Assembly: GCF_010183535.1 (NCBI RefSeq)
Contig: NC_071332.1
Span: forward strand, 15,748,001 to 15,812,000
Reading direction: 5' to 3'
Origin: Caenorhabditis remanei
Taxonomy: Eukaryota > Nematoda > Chromadorea > Rhabditida > Rhabditidae
DNA: 64,000 bases
Shown: positions 9,613 through 21,804 of the stretch, in pieces
Position numbering within the stretch: position 1 is the stretch's first letter
How the letters are laid out: each line of letters begins with the position of its first letter
Translations under genes and position numbers: made by a program
Notes under the pieces: model-generated
What the model saw: only the letters and a program-made list of their open reading frames with translations
Database searches by the model: none
Told to the model about the DNA's origin: nothing

Positions 9613-10801
9613 CACCAGCCTCCTCATCCACTTGGCCACCTACTCTCGAATGCGTCCGCGTGGCCGAGTGGTCTAAGGCGGAGGTCTGTCAAAAGGTTGC
9701 AGGTTCGGTTTTGCCCCCCCCTTTGCTTTTTTGTTGCTGTTTTTTTTATTGTTGAGAATAAATAATGTTGTGGACATCCGGATAAACAGAAACACAGACA
9801 GATTCCAACATGTGATAACCGTTGGACATCCGGACACACATACAGACAATGAAGTTTGAAAAAATCCGGAAAAACCGACATACAGATAGGCGAGATAGGT
9901 TGACGACGAATATCTCGAAAAACGAAGAAAAAGGACATCCGGACAGACACGACACACAGATGGACACACAGACAGATAATGGGGATTTCGATATTCGGGA
10001 AAAAACTTGGACATCCGGATAAACCGATGGGCGTACAGACAGACAGACTTCAATAATTGGACATCTGGAAAAGGGGACACACAGACAGACATCTGGACAT
10101 CCGGACAGACAGACAGATTTCGGGACATCTGGATATTCGGACGCACAGGCAGACATCCGGACACCCAGTACACACAGACAGACATCTCCACGACTCCGCC
10201 CACCTACCGTAATCCTTCATTTGCGTCATATTATTTTGTGTGCGATCTCTGTCACATTGCTCATAAAACGTGCATTTCACAAAAAAGCATAAATCAGAAT
10301 GTCTCGTTGATATTTTGATTTACAAAAAGTATGCGAGATGTTCTTCTAATTATAAGTTTTCTCCCCATTGTGAATTTGCTCTCAATGCATCAAGAATCTG
10401 GGGGCGTGGCTTACACACATATGTATTTATCTTAACTCGGTGAGGGGGACAATGTACAGACAAGAAAATAGAGAAAAGGAACACAGGGATTTTTCTGATT
10501 TTGATGATTTCGATGATCTCTAAACAACAGCTAAATTGGTGGGAATTTTTAGAAAATTGATACAGAATGATGGATTTTTGGGGGTGAAAACGGGGATGAT
10601 GAGATAAAAGGTTTCAACGGGGTTTCAAAGGGGAAGAAAACTGAGAAAATGAAACAAAAAACAAGAGAGAAAACGACCCGTTTCAAGAGAAAAAAGAATA
10701 GAAGTGGTTAGATTAGAAGAAGAAGTTAGTTACAGTAATCGAGTAGGATACAAGTATATATAGGAAACAGGAAAACAAAAGAAAAGAAATATGATACATA
10801 T
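9613..10801. repeat. CATCCGGACAGACAG minisatellite and 3' spacer
   Basis: From about 9773 to 10195 the sequence is a degenerate minisatellite with units such as GGACATCCGGACAGACAGA, GGACACACAGACAGAC and GGACATCTGGAT. The reverse complement (TGTCTGTCCGGATGTCC) also appears in introns of receptor A at 6760-6790, 7000-7030 and 7225-7440, so the unit is dispersed. The reading frames across it, full of Cys-Pro-Asp-Val repeats, are artefacts. From 10200 to 10801 there is no recognisable gene. Confidence 0.7.
9652..9713 (+). pseudogene. Truncated tRNA-like sequence (Leu/Ser-type D arm)
   Basis: GCGTGGCCGAGTGGTCTAAG at 9657-9676 is a textbook A-box/D-arm of a Leu or Ser tRNA. After GGAGGTCTGTC the anticodon and variable arms are shortened, a degenerate T-arm start (GCAGGTTCGG at 9699-9708) follows, then a C-run and T-runs. 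It cannot form a full cloverleaf. It may be a tRNA relic or a tRNA-derived element related to that in the palindrome at 12311-13407. Confidence 0.55.
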
Positions 10802-13800
10802 TTATCCAGATTGATCATTTCTGGTGGATCCGACGGAAACCACGTTGTTTGGTGTCACTTGACAATACATTTCGTATCGGAGGTCAGCGGGAACGTCGTA
10901 TTGAAGCGAAGAGAACATTTGATGTGATGGAGCCTTCAGGTCGATGAGCACTTTTCGCATCGCAAGTGTTTTCAGGGATGGTGCTGAAAATATTGGGTAT
11001 AAATTTGGGAAAAAAAGTTAAATTTATTATTTTCGGTCAATTTTCAGTTTAAAATAGGCTCATTTTTCGGTTTTTGGTTTGAAAATGGACCTTTTCAAAG
11101 GCGCTGAAAATTGGGAATAAATTTGGGAAATTTTTTAAATTTTTTAAAAATTTATCATTTTCTGTCAAAAACTGAATTTTTTGTCAAAATTCAGTAGTTT
11201 TCACTTTTTTGGTCATTTTTCAGTTTTTTTGAAGAAAAAATTCAAATTTTTTGCATCTGTTCATCCGGATGTCTACCTGTCTGTAGGTGAATCTTCTGAC
11301 GCGTTTTTTGATTCGGAAAATTTCGAAAAACTAGAAAAATTGCTCAAAAATCAAATTCAAATAAAATTTATAACAGATTTTTGGAGCTAAAAATGTATTT
11401 TTGTCGAAAAATTAGGATATAATGCTCTAAGGTCCAAAAAAAATTACTGAAAATTCTGAAATTCAGTTTTCAGTTTCCAATAAAAAATATTTGCCTTTTT
11501 GAAACAAAAATCGTCTTTTTTCGAGCTAAATGACAGTGAATGACTGAAATTTGCATACTTGTCAAGGGCCGGGCCGGGCTTTTTTTCCAAAACTTCAGGC
11601 CCGGCCCGGCCCGGCCCCTCAGGCCCCTCTTTTGGAGGAAATTTTTTTTTTCAAATTTTTTTCAAAATTTTTTTCGAGTTTGAGCAAAATTGGACTAAGT
11701 TCAACTTTGATTTTTTTCATAGAATAATGCATGTGTGTCTGAGTTCATATTCATATCGAAAGAAAATTTTCAAAGATTTGTTTTCAAGTTTTATAATATA
11801 ATTACTTTCGCCATTTTTTAATTGTTTAATTTAATTGCCGGCAATTGCCCAAACTGTTTCGCCGCTCGATCTCAGCGGGGTTTCGACCGAATTTTCATAT
11901 TTTTTCGTTATGAAAATGAACTCACGAAGACACACAGATTATTCTGGGAAAAAATCAGATTTTACCTATTTACACCTTCAAGTTTTCCATTGCCGGAGGC
12001 GTCTCGCTGAAAAATTCAGCCCATCTTTCGAAAAATATACTAAATCATGATGAAAAAACTATAAAAAACGAGTAAATTGGGAAATTTTTCCCCATGAAAA
12101 GTTGAATTTGTGGAAAAAATTTGAAAATTTTTCTCAAAAATCCCATATCCCTGAAAAGAGGGGCCTGAGGGGCCGGGCTTTTTAGGGGGGGGGGGGGGGG
12201 CGGCCCCTCATTTGACAAGTATGGAAATTTGGGTAATTCTCAAAAAATTCGAATTACAGCTTTAAATTTCATTTTTCTAGAATTTTTTCCTTTTTCTGAT
12301 AATTTCTCTCACAAGGGAATTGACTTTCCGTACCCGTTCAGAATTTTCTATAAACTTGCGCACTGATAGTTTCGAGTCTGCTCTGAACAATGATGATAGT
12401 CAAAAAGTGCAAAACTCCCGAAAAAGTGGATTTTTTTGCTCCGAAAGCTTGCTCATTTTTCATCATAGAAAACGCGAGTGCCACTTTGGGAGGACTATCG
12501 GGTTTGTGAAGGCAACTAGATGCCCTCTCGGTCAGCGGTTGAATGGCCACGTGGCAGAGTGGGGGACTGGTAGGAGGAAGGTCTGGGGATCGACTCCTTC
12601 CCCTTTTTCTTTTTTTTTTTTGCTTTTTGAAAACCGACTGTGGAAAGTTAATTACAGTTTGTTCGACCTATTCTATGAAGTTTTTATTCCGTTTTCAACT
12701 ATTTTCTACATTATCTGAACATTTGGAACAAAAAATTGTTTTGAGAAAATTTTGTGTTCTCATGATCGTTCGTTCATCTCCTCATGGGATACCCGCTCAT
12801 TTTTGAAAGCTTGTCAACCAAATTTTCTCATCTACTCTCGAACCAGATATTTATTTAGAATGAATAAGGCCCTACAGCAAGAATCCGGAATACCTACTTA
12901 AAAACCATCATTCATTAAAGAATTGGCAAAGAGGAGTGTCCACCATGAACGAATGATCATGAGAACACAAAATTTTCTCAAAACAATTTTTGTTCCAAAT
13001 GTTCAGATAATGTAGAAAATAGTTGAAAACGGAATAAAAACTTCATAGAATAGGTCGAACAAACTGTAATTAACTTTCCACAGTCGGTTTTCAAAAAGCA
13101 AAAAAAAAGAAAAAGGGGAAGGGGTCGATCCCCAGACCTTCCTCCTACCAGTCCCCCACTCTGCCACGTGGCCATTCAACCGCTGACCGAGAGGGCATCT
13201 AGTTGCCTTCACAAACCCGATAGTCCTCCCAAAGTGGCACTCGCGTTTTCTATGATGAAAAATGAGCAAACTTTCGGAGCAAAAAAATCCACTTTTTCGG
13301 GAGTTTTGCACTTTTTGACTATCATCATTGTTCAGAGCAGACTCGAAACTATCAGTGTGCAAGTTTATAGAAAATTCTGAACGGGTACGGAAAGTCAATT
13401 CCCTTGTCAGTCTAAAAATGGCTAAAATTTCTGAAAATCATCTCAATTCTGTATTTTACTTTTCTCTCAAACCAAAATGAAAAACTCACAAAAATCGAGA
13501 ACATGAAGATCGGAGAGATCGGCAAGGCCACTCGGCGAGATGACTCCATTATAGACAGTCGTTGAGAGTGGATGACAAGTCGATGGATTTGGCATCGTTC
13601 CACCGAACAGATAGACTCTTCCATTCGATACGACGGAGCAGTGACGTCGTCTCGCCGTGGGATACTTTCCACGTACATCGATAATACTCCACGAGACTGT
13701 CGACGGATCGAAACAGTACAATTCGTTGTAATGGACATTTCGAGTTCCCAAATATCCACCGAACATATACATCTTTCCACCGTATACCCATGTGGAATGA

Positions 13801-16800
13801 CTACGTCTTCCACCTGGTCGACACGTGGCATCTGCTGGAATTTCTTGTTTCGTCCAGACGCCTGTCGTCAGATTCAGTGCCATCAGCGTGTCATCGTAGA
13901 GGTCTTGTGTTGTGTGGAACTGAAAGAAAGAGAGAAAAATATAGACGGGGGTTAGGATATTGATTAGGAGAAGTGGGGAAGAAGGTGGGTTAGTCTATTA
14001 GCAGTCCACTTTTCTTACAACTGCGCTCCACCGCAAACAAGAGAGTATAGGGGAGAGACGCAGAGTTTTTTTTTCAGTTTTTGACATTTTCTCGCATTTT
14101 TTCACAGTATTTTTTTCAAAATTGTTATGAAAAAATGCGAGAATAGGTCAAAAACTGTGAAAATCTGTGTCTCACTCGTTTGCGGTGGGGCGCGGTTGTA
14201 ATAAAAATGGACCGCTAATATATCCATTTATAAATTAAAGAGTTGTTACAACATTTATCACACACATCACTCCTCACATCACTCCAATCAGGCAGATGTT
14301 AGAATGGTTATAAAAAGGGGTACATGCTATTGAAATGTTTGGAATTTCAGATTTGAATTCTAGCAGGTTTAGGGTTAGACTAAAAACATTTTTAAACCTT
14401 CGAATTGTCATTTTCTCAAGATTTTTACGTTTAAAGTCTCCTAATGCAACAAAAAACTATAGAAAACTATGCAACTTGAATCAAAAGTCAATTTTCATAC
14501 AAAAATTGACTTTTTTCGAGCTATATGACAGTTAATGACTGAAAATTTCTGTAATTCAGGATAAAAATTGCAACCGGGAAGTTTCAGAATCATAAAACTT
14601 AACGGTTTTGAAACGGATCAGGTTTCGAGATGCCTCATTTAGTCGTTTTGAGTCTGAGACGGTTTGAAACTCTGCCAGCTTATTCGGGTTTTCTTGGTTC
14701 CGAAATGCACATTTTGGACGTTTTGAAACCGAAACATTTGAAAAGGTCCGGTTTCAGAAAGTACTCGTTTAGGACGTTTTGAAACCAAAAGGTATTGAAA
14801 TTAAGACGGTTTGAAACCGAGGCGTTCCGAACCAACTTAGTTTCAAAATGAGGCGGTTCTGAAACTACAAAAAACGGTTTCAAAACGGGAAATTTCCAAT
14901 CCGACAGATTCTGAAACTGTGATATCTCAGTTTCAAAATGAACCGGTTTTGAGATGTCTCGGTTTCGAAACGTCCCAAACATTCTCCCTACAGTACCTCT
15001 TTTTTTCAAGCCAACAGTCTTCGTGCTGAAGCAAGCAACTCAATATATTTATAGAAAGTGTATGGCTTCTCTCTTTTCTCATTCATCCACCACCAAAAAC
15101 CATCAAAATTCATTCGAGCTGCAAACGCGCTCTACTGAAATCTTTCAATAGAGCGCGCTTGCTTGCTCACCACCAACACCTTTCCACTTGGGTTAAGCAA
15201 AGAAATAAACGAAAAATGGCCAATCTCACTGCACACATACCAAGTGCTCATCACCGACCTGACCATTATGGTCACTTCTGCCTCCGAAAATGTACATGAC
15301 GCCGTCGATGACCGATGCCGTGTGGAAGTCTCTCCACAACGGTGGCGTATTCTTTGTGTGCATTTCCCGCCACGTCGCTGTGCCGAAATCGAAGACGTAC
15401 GTCTCCTGACTGAATCGTTGTGAGTCTTCCTCGAATCCACCGAACACAAACATCTGATTATTCCAGATGACGGCGGTGTGACCGTCGCGAGATGGAGGGA
15501 TGAATCCGTCGATTTCCACTTTTCGCCACATGTTTTTTGCTGGAAAAAGGATAATTTTTTGTTAATTTGATCGGATATCACAGTTTCGATTGATCTTTAC
15601 TAGTTAATTGTTGTATTTTATTTTGAAAACAGGTAGTTTTGAGATAAAAATGAGAAAATTATAGTTTTTCGACTAATTCAGCAGCAAAATCGTGTTTCTA
15701 TTTTTCGAAAATTTCACAAAATATGATTTTGAAGATAAATGTTGAAAATTTACAGTACAGCTCATACAACTTGAAATACTGTTGCATACTTTTTTGTCAA
15801 AAAATTACAAAATACTGATTTTTTTTTACAGAAAAACGGTACATCTATCGCTGAAAATGAGCAAAACCATCATTTTTTGGCAAATTTAACGGGGTAATTG
15901 TATTTTTTCGAAAACTTTCTGAAAATTACAGCTATGAAGCCGAATTAAAAAATTTGTAAATATTGAATTCCTTAGAACGTTTTTATACAAAAAAGTCCCA
16001 AAAGTGCAAAAAATTCAGCTCAAAACGTTGCTGGTGGTGTTGAAAGACTGATTTTCCAGTTTCGACATTTTCTAGTTACCTGACACTCAAAACATTGATA
16101 AAATGAACAATTTTGACAGATTTTCATATAAATTTGAGATATTTCTCGAAATTTGTAGAAAAATTTGATTTTCAGCTCAATTTTCAGAAATTTTTATTTC
16201 AAAAAGCACTCAATTATTTTGTATTTGTATTTTGTATTTGTATTTATTCTATCGAAAATCATCAGTAAATGGGGCGAGAGGCTGAGAATGAGTCCCTCAC
16301 GAGACCATTCAAAATTTGTTGTTTCTAAAAATAGTGAATACTGAAAATATTCTTGATTCCGTAACTTTTCGAGGTCTTCTGACACCTGAAGTCGTTTTTA
16401 AAAAATAAAAATCAAGTTTTTCAGTTTTTTCTCAGTTTCTCATAGTTTCCAATAAACTTTTTTGTCAAAAATGACAATATTCCAATTTTGTTATTTATAT
16501 GCCCAAAACTATGTAAAAAGAGGTTGTGGACCACAAAACTTTGTCAAAAATGCAATTTTGTAGTAATCAAGACAGATTTTTATAGTAATTTCCGTAATTT
16601 CCTATTTCTTCTCGAAAATTTGAGTTTTCCACCCATTCTTGTCAACATTTTTGCTTTTTTTTGAGAAATTTTTTTTAAAAATAAATTTTCAGCATTCAAA
16701 TCCCACTGAAATCCCTTACCTGGATCATACTCATGCATCAAATTACACGCTCCATAATCGTCGTTTCTTCCTCCCCAAACGTACGCCTTTCCATTATACT

Positions 16801-18244
16801 CAACAGCAGTGTGTCCATATCTCTGATAGGGAACCGTACCGCCCATCTTTTCAGGGACTTCTGATAGTTGATTGAGTTCGGGGAGAGTGAAAAGTCGATT
16901 CTCGTGGAAGTAGACGGGATCCAGTTTCAGCCATCGATAGTTTTCTGGAAATTGAAAAAATATATGAGGTCATTCTAGAACTAGAAGTCGTTTCGCAACC
17001 GAATAGCCCTTGAAAAATGTTTATTTTTCTTTCTTCGGTTTCGGTGGAGCGCAGATGTAAGAAGCGTGCCGACTATTGAATTTTTGATTTTCGATTGTTC
17101 ACATTGGAATTTTCTATTTTTTCTCCTTGAAAATTTGACCGATGACCGTTTTGATTGATATGATAACACGTCCGAAACCAGTCAGTTATCAAATCGAAAC
17201 ACATGTCTCTTTGAAATTGAAGATAGAAAAGAAATGTTCAAAAATCTGCGGTTTGATCAGAGACACTCTCTTACCAGTATCCAAAACGTGTACATCGAGA
17301 GGATCGTGTGAGTCCGTCGTTTCACCACTACAGTAACCGCCGAATGTGTAGACCTGCAAAGAGAATGGGGTGAAAAATAGCGTTTTATATTGGAAAATAT
17401 TAGAAAATTTCACTTTTTTTTGGTCTAAAATGAGCTGTTTTTTGGATATTTTAAACTTTGAAAAGTAAATTGCCCAACAATTTCAAGGCCTGAAAAGCCC
17501 AAAAAGTGAAAATTTCTACTAGAATTGCCATAAAAGTCGTAAAATTGTGCTATTTTTGAACCAAAAAGAAAATAATTTTAGAGATTTTGTATGTGAAAAC
17601 CCGATTTTTCGAAGAAATTCAATCGAAAAATGTTATTTTCACTCGTTTTGAGAGCTGAAATGACTTTTTTGCTCATTTCTTCCAGGTTTTTTGAACATTT
17701 TTGACAGTTTTTCATAAATGTCAGCGACTAAATCATGTTTTTGGCTGATTTTCAGACGAAAATGCCAGATTTTTGAAATGTTTTTCCAGGATTTTTAACG
17801 AAAATCTGTCAATTTCTCATTATTTTCAGCTGAAAAGTTTGCATTTTCGATTAAAAAATCGGTCATTTTCGTTGTATTTCAGTGGGTAATGTAGAGCGAC
17901 TATTTGGGTCCATTTGCATCATTTTTTTTCAAAAAATTCTAGTTTTTCCGCATTACCAGCCGAAATTTTTTGTCCTTTTCTACTGAAAAACAGCTCATTC
18001 TTCGAATTTTCTGTTTTTAGCACTAAAAGTTTAACAATTACGTCAGTAGCTCCTCTGCCAACTGACTCTTCAAAAAAACTATCGTTTTTCCTCTTTCTGA
18101 TAAGAACGAAGACAGCTGTTTGGCATTTTTTGAGCGTTTTTCTTGAATTTCAACTCAAAAAACTCATACTTTCGATCCGATTGCGACTGCAGCATGATTG
18201 ACTCGTCGAGGACCGCCTTCTAGATGAACCGTCCATAACGCCAT
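10802..18244 (-). CDS. klhdc3: Kelch-repeat protein, KLHDC3 orthologue
   Basis: Six exons in coding order: 18170-18244, 17275-17353, 16720-16944, 15241-15539, 13490-13919 and 10802-10983; 1290 nt, 429 residues. All phases agree. The N-terminus MALWTVHLEGGPRRVNHAA matches the conserved start of KLHDC3. Kelch blades follow with GG motifs: VYTFGGYCSGE, AYVWGGRNDDYGACN, MFVFGGFEED, MYIFGGRSDHNG, MYMFGGYLGTRN and VYLFGGTMPNP. The end SDLHVLDFSPSLKTL is the KLHDC3 signature after the propeller. Known background: KLHDC3 is a substrate receptor of CUL2-RING ubiquitin ligases that recognises C-terminal degrons. That role in this species is inferred. Vertebrate KLHDC3 is about 380 residues. The last intron (10984-13489) is 2.5 kb and full of repeats. 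The ATG is chosen by alignment to the family start. Confidence 0.92.
11554..12224. repeat. Long GC-ended CATACTTGTCAAG fold-back element
   Basis: The left end is CATACTTGTCAAGGGCCGGG with several GGCCC repeats. The right end is GGGGCCGGGC, then a run of about 18 G, then CGGCCCCTCATTTGACAAGTATG. Terminal inverted repeats surround an AT-rich non-coding core. It lies in the last intron of the KLHDC3 gene. Relatives lie at 6816-6965, 31331-31400, 41280-41620, 56755-56935 and 62645-62725. Confidence 0.7.
12311..13407. repeat. Large palindrome (about 466-bp arms) carrying tRNA-like sequences
   Basis: Left arm 12311-12778 and right arm 12946-13407 are near-perfect inverted copies around a spacer of about 170 bp. 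Each arm has TGGCAGAGTGG (an exact tRNA A-box match, 12552-12562 in the left arm), GGATCGACTCC (one mismatch from the B box, 12587-12597) and then T-runs like a pol III terminator. Overlapping open frames in the arms are mirror images and not genes. It sits in the last intron of the KLHDC3 gene. Confidence 0.85.
13994..14218. mobile_element. MITE related to the TTAGCACGG family
   Basis: The left end is TTAGCAGTCCACTTTTCTTA, then CAACTGCGCTCCACCGCAAAC. The right end is GTTTGCGGTGGGGCGCGGTT, then ATGGACCGCTAATA. The terminal inverted repeats are imperfect and the core is AT-rich. It lies in an intron of the KLHDC3 gene. Confidence 0.65.
14580..14990. repeat. Degenerate GAAACCG satellite
   Basis: About 20 to 25 short units built on GGTTTCGAAACG, CGGTTTTGAAAC and GAAACCGA occur in both orientations. 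Similar tracts occur at 19990-20160, 39060-39320 and, briefly, at 56705-56745 and 59940-60005. It is non-coding and lies in an intron of the KLHDC3 gene. Confidence 0.6.
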
Positions 18245-21200
18245 ATTGTGAGCTGGAAATTTCAGAAATTTCAGATGAATTAGGTCAAAACTGGGGATGA
18301 TGGAAAGGAGCAAAAAAATAAAAGAGGAAATTGATGTTTGCTTTTTTCAGATAGCAAAATGTAAACAAAAAGTCACGTGGAGAGGAGAAAACGAGAGGTG
18401 AAAAATAGAGGGAAATCGCTGGAAAATCTGTGGGAATTTTACAGCAAAAATAGCAAATTTCGTCACGAAATTCCAGAGAATTCTATATATTTATTTATAT
18501 TTTAATGTCCTAAAAACAGTTTTAGGCGACAAAAACCGACGAAAGGGGACCCAGAAAAACATTGAGAACACTACGAGTACGAGACGAGAGAGTGTGGAGA
18601 GCATGGAGGGTGCAGAGATAGAGAGAAAGAAGAGAAGATGTTGTTTGTTGGGTTCTATTGCTCTAGAAGACGTGGTTGGAATGGGGAGATAGAGGAAGAG
18701 AGACGAGAGAAGAGGAGGGTTGCTATGTGAGGCAAAAGTCGGGGTATTTTTGGAAGAGATTTTGAAATTTTGGAGAACATAGTAGTTAGGCTCCGCCCAA
18801 TTTTTGAAAGTGGAGAAGCTCCGCCCATTTACAATAGTGTCATGAGTATGAACCAGGCCTTTGTAGAATTTTTTCGGTTTTCTCGGTGGTTTTTGAAAAG
18901 TTTTGGTAGAAAGTAATTTCTGCTGAAATTTTCTGAAATTAAGTAACAAAAGTGATTTTCGATTTTTTATGAAAAATTTTAAAAAATTTTCGGTTTTTTC
19001 GGTAAGAAGTTTTCGAAAAAATTTCGGAAAATTTTTTTCGCACAGCCCTGAAGACAAGCTCCGCCCATTCACAATAGTGTCATGAGTGCGAACCAGGGCT
19101 GTGCGAAAAAAACTTTGTTTTCGAAAACGAAAAAACCGAACAATTCGAAAAAAAAGTTTCCAGAAAACTGTCTGAAAAATTTAGTTTTTTGGACGAAAAA
19201 TATTGAATATGTATGAAAGTATTTCATGGACAGAACCCCAAAAACCTGTTTTTGAGTACAAAATTTTGAAAAACTAGAAAAAAGTTCAGAAAAATCGAAA
19301 AATCACTATTTTTGCTAAATACTTCATCTTAAAAATTTCAGCAAAAATTTTCGAAAACAATCTGAAATTTTTTTTTCGAAAACCACCAAAAGCATGACAT
19401 TGTTTGGAATTATCTGGGGCACAGTGTCTCGAACCTCCGCCCATTTCTAATAATGCCAAAGGTGGGAGGAGCATAGATGATTCCGGAAAATTGCAGTGCT
19501 TTCATTTCAATTTTTGGAGAAATTTATTGAAAAATTAGAGTTTTTTGGAGAATAACGATTTTGAATCCTGAAACTCAGATTTCACACCAAAAAGGGTAAA
19601 AATCAAAATTTTGGGACTCAATTCTGAGAAAAACCAATTCCTTTCAAACTTTTTCCAAACATTCCCAATAAGAACCGATCAAATTACAAAAAGTTCTCAC
19701 AGTACTATTATGCAAAGGAGATTTGTAAACTGATTCATATGTGTTTTGTTCTTCTCTTCTAGAAACAAAATGACGAATTTTACAACAAAATTCGAAATAC
19801 AAAAGAGAACCAGAAAACATATGCGAGATAAGTGATCTGAAATACTGCGAGGAGTCAGATGGCGGAAGATGAAATAAGGAGGGGACAGACAGGGTATAGG
19901 TCAGAGGACGGACAGATATTTGAAGGAGATGGGGGGAGGAGGAGGAGGCGGAAATAGGGGGCGTGGCTTAGAGAATGTCTGGGAAGATGGTTATGAAATG
20001 TGCCAAGAAGGACATTTCAAAACCAAGACATCTCGAAACCAGGAATGTTCGGAATCGCATTTAGAGCCCGAAGCATCATGACGTCGAAGCCCAGAAATTT
20101 CGGAACTGATCAGTTTGGAAACGAGACAAATAGACATTTCAGAACTGGAAGGGTCCCAGTTTAAACACTTCTCGTTTCTGCCATCGGAGGCGCTAAAATT
20201 TTCGAAAAATCGGATGATCTCAACAGATCCGATGGTTCAAAACGGGGTAATTGCGCTTCATTGAGACATCTGTCAGCCATGGAGCAACCAAGCTGATTTT
20301 TCAGTTTTAAAGATACAAAAGTTATCAATAGAGCGCAACAGCTCAATTTGGAAGAACAGAATCTCCAAGGACTGCTCGGAATCCGTCTGATTTCCATCAA
20401 ACCGCCAGAAATTTCAATCGAAGGTCAATCAGAAACTGTTATTGAACAAAAACCAGACAATCAGAGAGAGACACTGATCTCTCTTAAATACTTGACAAAA
20501 ACATAGAACCATCCGAATGATAAAACCGAGAAATCAGTTGAGTACACTATCGGTCAGGGTTACCAACCTTTACTCTAATCGAAACCAGTTTCACCGAAAA
20601 GTGGCCATGTAAGTTCCTCTTCAAATTAGAGAGAATAAAATTGACAACTAAGATCATCATGAAGAGACAAAAAACGGTAAATGACACTCTCGAACCATCG
20701 GGGGCAATGTGACCCCTCCCATCTGATCGAAATCTTTCGAGAGATGGAAAGAGAGGTGGGGAGATAGATGCCGATCACCATAACTACTTGAAAGAGAGAT
20801 CAAATCGTTAGATACGAAGACAATGGCAGAAGGCGTGACCTTTCCCCCTGCTTCATCTTCTCAGAGGGCATTGTTAATATCACGCGCCGTCAGAAGAAGA
20901 CCAACAGGTAGTAAGACCTTTTTTGTCGTGTCTTCCTTCTTTTTTCGAATTCAACCTGAGACGAATGGCAGTGAGAGGACAGTCGACAAGGTCACTGAAG
21001 ACATGACTTCTTGAGGAACGTCTTTTTGAGAAAGAAACCACTTGAAATGAGGAGTAAACTCTTCAAATTTGTGGTGACTTCACTTTTTTCTTTTTCTCAT
21101 TTCGAAAAAAAGACACAAAAAAAAGAAAGAACATTAGTTCAATTTCCCTGGGGAAAGTTGTGTTTCTTAGAAAACTTCATTAGTACTCCATTCGCCCATT

Positions 21201-21660
21201 CTTTTTTGAGTCTTTCTCCACGTAATTGACCAAAAATCCAATTTCTCGATCATGGGACCACAGGTTTCTTTCAATTTTTCACGAACCTGATTCAACCTTT
21301 CGGGAATTGGTTTAGACTAAAAAGGCTGAGGGGAAAAAACGAAAGAAATGAGAAGAAGATCACCTCTTATAACTACACGAAACAGCTGTTTCTTCTTCGT
21401 TTCAAGACAAAAGAATAGAGGAGCGGAGGAAGATGAGTGGAGAGGGGACCCATACGTCATTTATATAACTGGAAGGGCTCGGTGATCACTATACTTTTTG
21501 ATAAATGGAGACGTCATGAGCTTTGAGGTTGGAACGATTGGAGATCATAAAAACATGAAAATGATCAAAAGACGTTCGAAATCGTGGTTTTTTGCGGGGG
21601 AGATCAAAAGTTTTGAAACTATTGTATTATCAATAGAGCGAATTTGCATTTTCAGAAAGA

Positions 21661-21804
21661 TATTAGCTCGGCACAATTCTTACAATCGCGCTCCACCGAA
21701 AACGAAGAGAATTCTGTGCGAAATTGAGAGATTCAGAGAAAAGGAGACATTTTTTCGAGAGTAGTTCGGTGGAGCGCAGTTGTAAGAACTGTGTCGAGGT
21801 AATG
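21661..21804. mobile_element. MITE, TTAGCACGG family, copy 2
   Basis: It begins TATTAGCTCGGCACAATTCT, contains CGCGCTCCACCGAAAACGAAG and ends TTCGGTGGAGCGCAGTTGTA, then TGTCGAGGTAATG. It is in a gene-free spacer. Confidence 0.7.

Noticed and set aside
9673..10203. 176-codon minus-strand frame rich in Cys, Val, Pro, Asp and Met
   Set aside because: It is the translation of the CATCCGGACAGACAG minisatellite; all frames stay open because the unit lacks stops.
12320..13398. Paired open frames of about 131 codons on opposite strands
   Set aside because: They are the same sequence read from the two palindrome arms, with tRNA-like and T-rich parts. No codon signal or homology is seen.
18491..19072. 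193-codon minus-strand frame
   Set aside because: It runs through repeats with CTCCGCCCA blocks and phenylalanine-rich low complexity, which marks it as non-coding.
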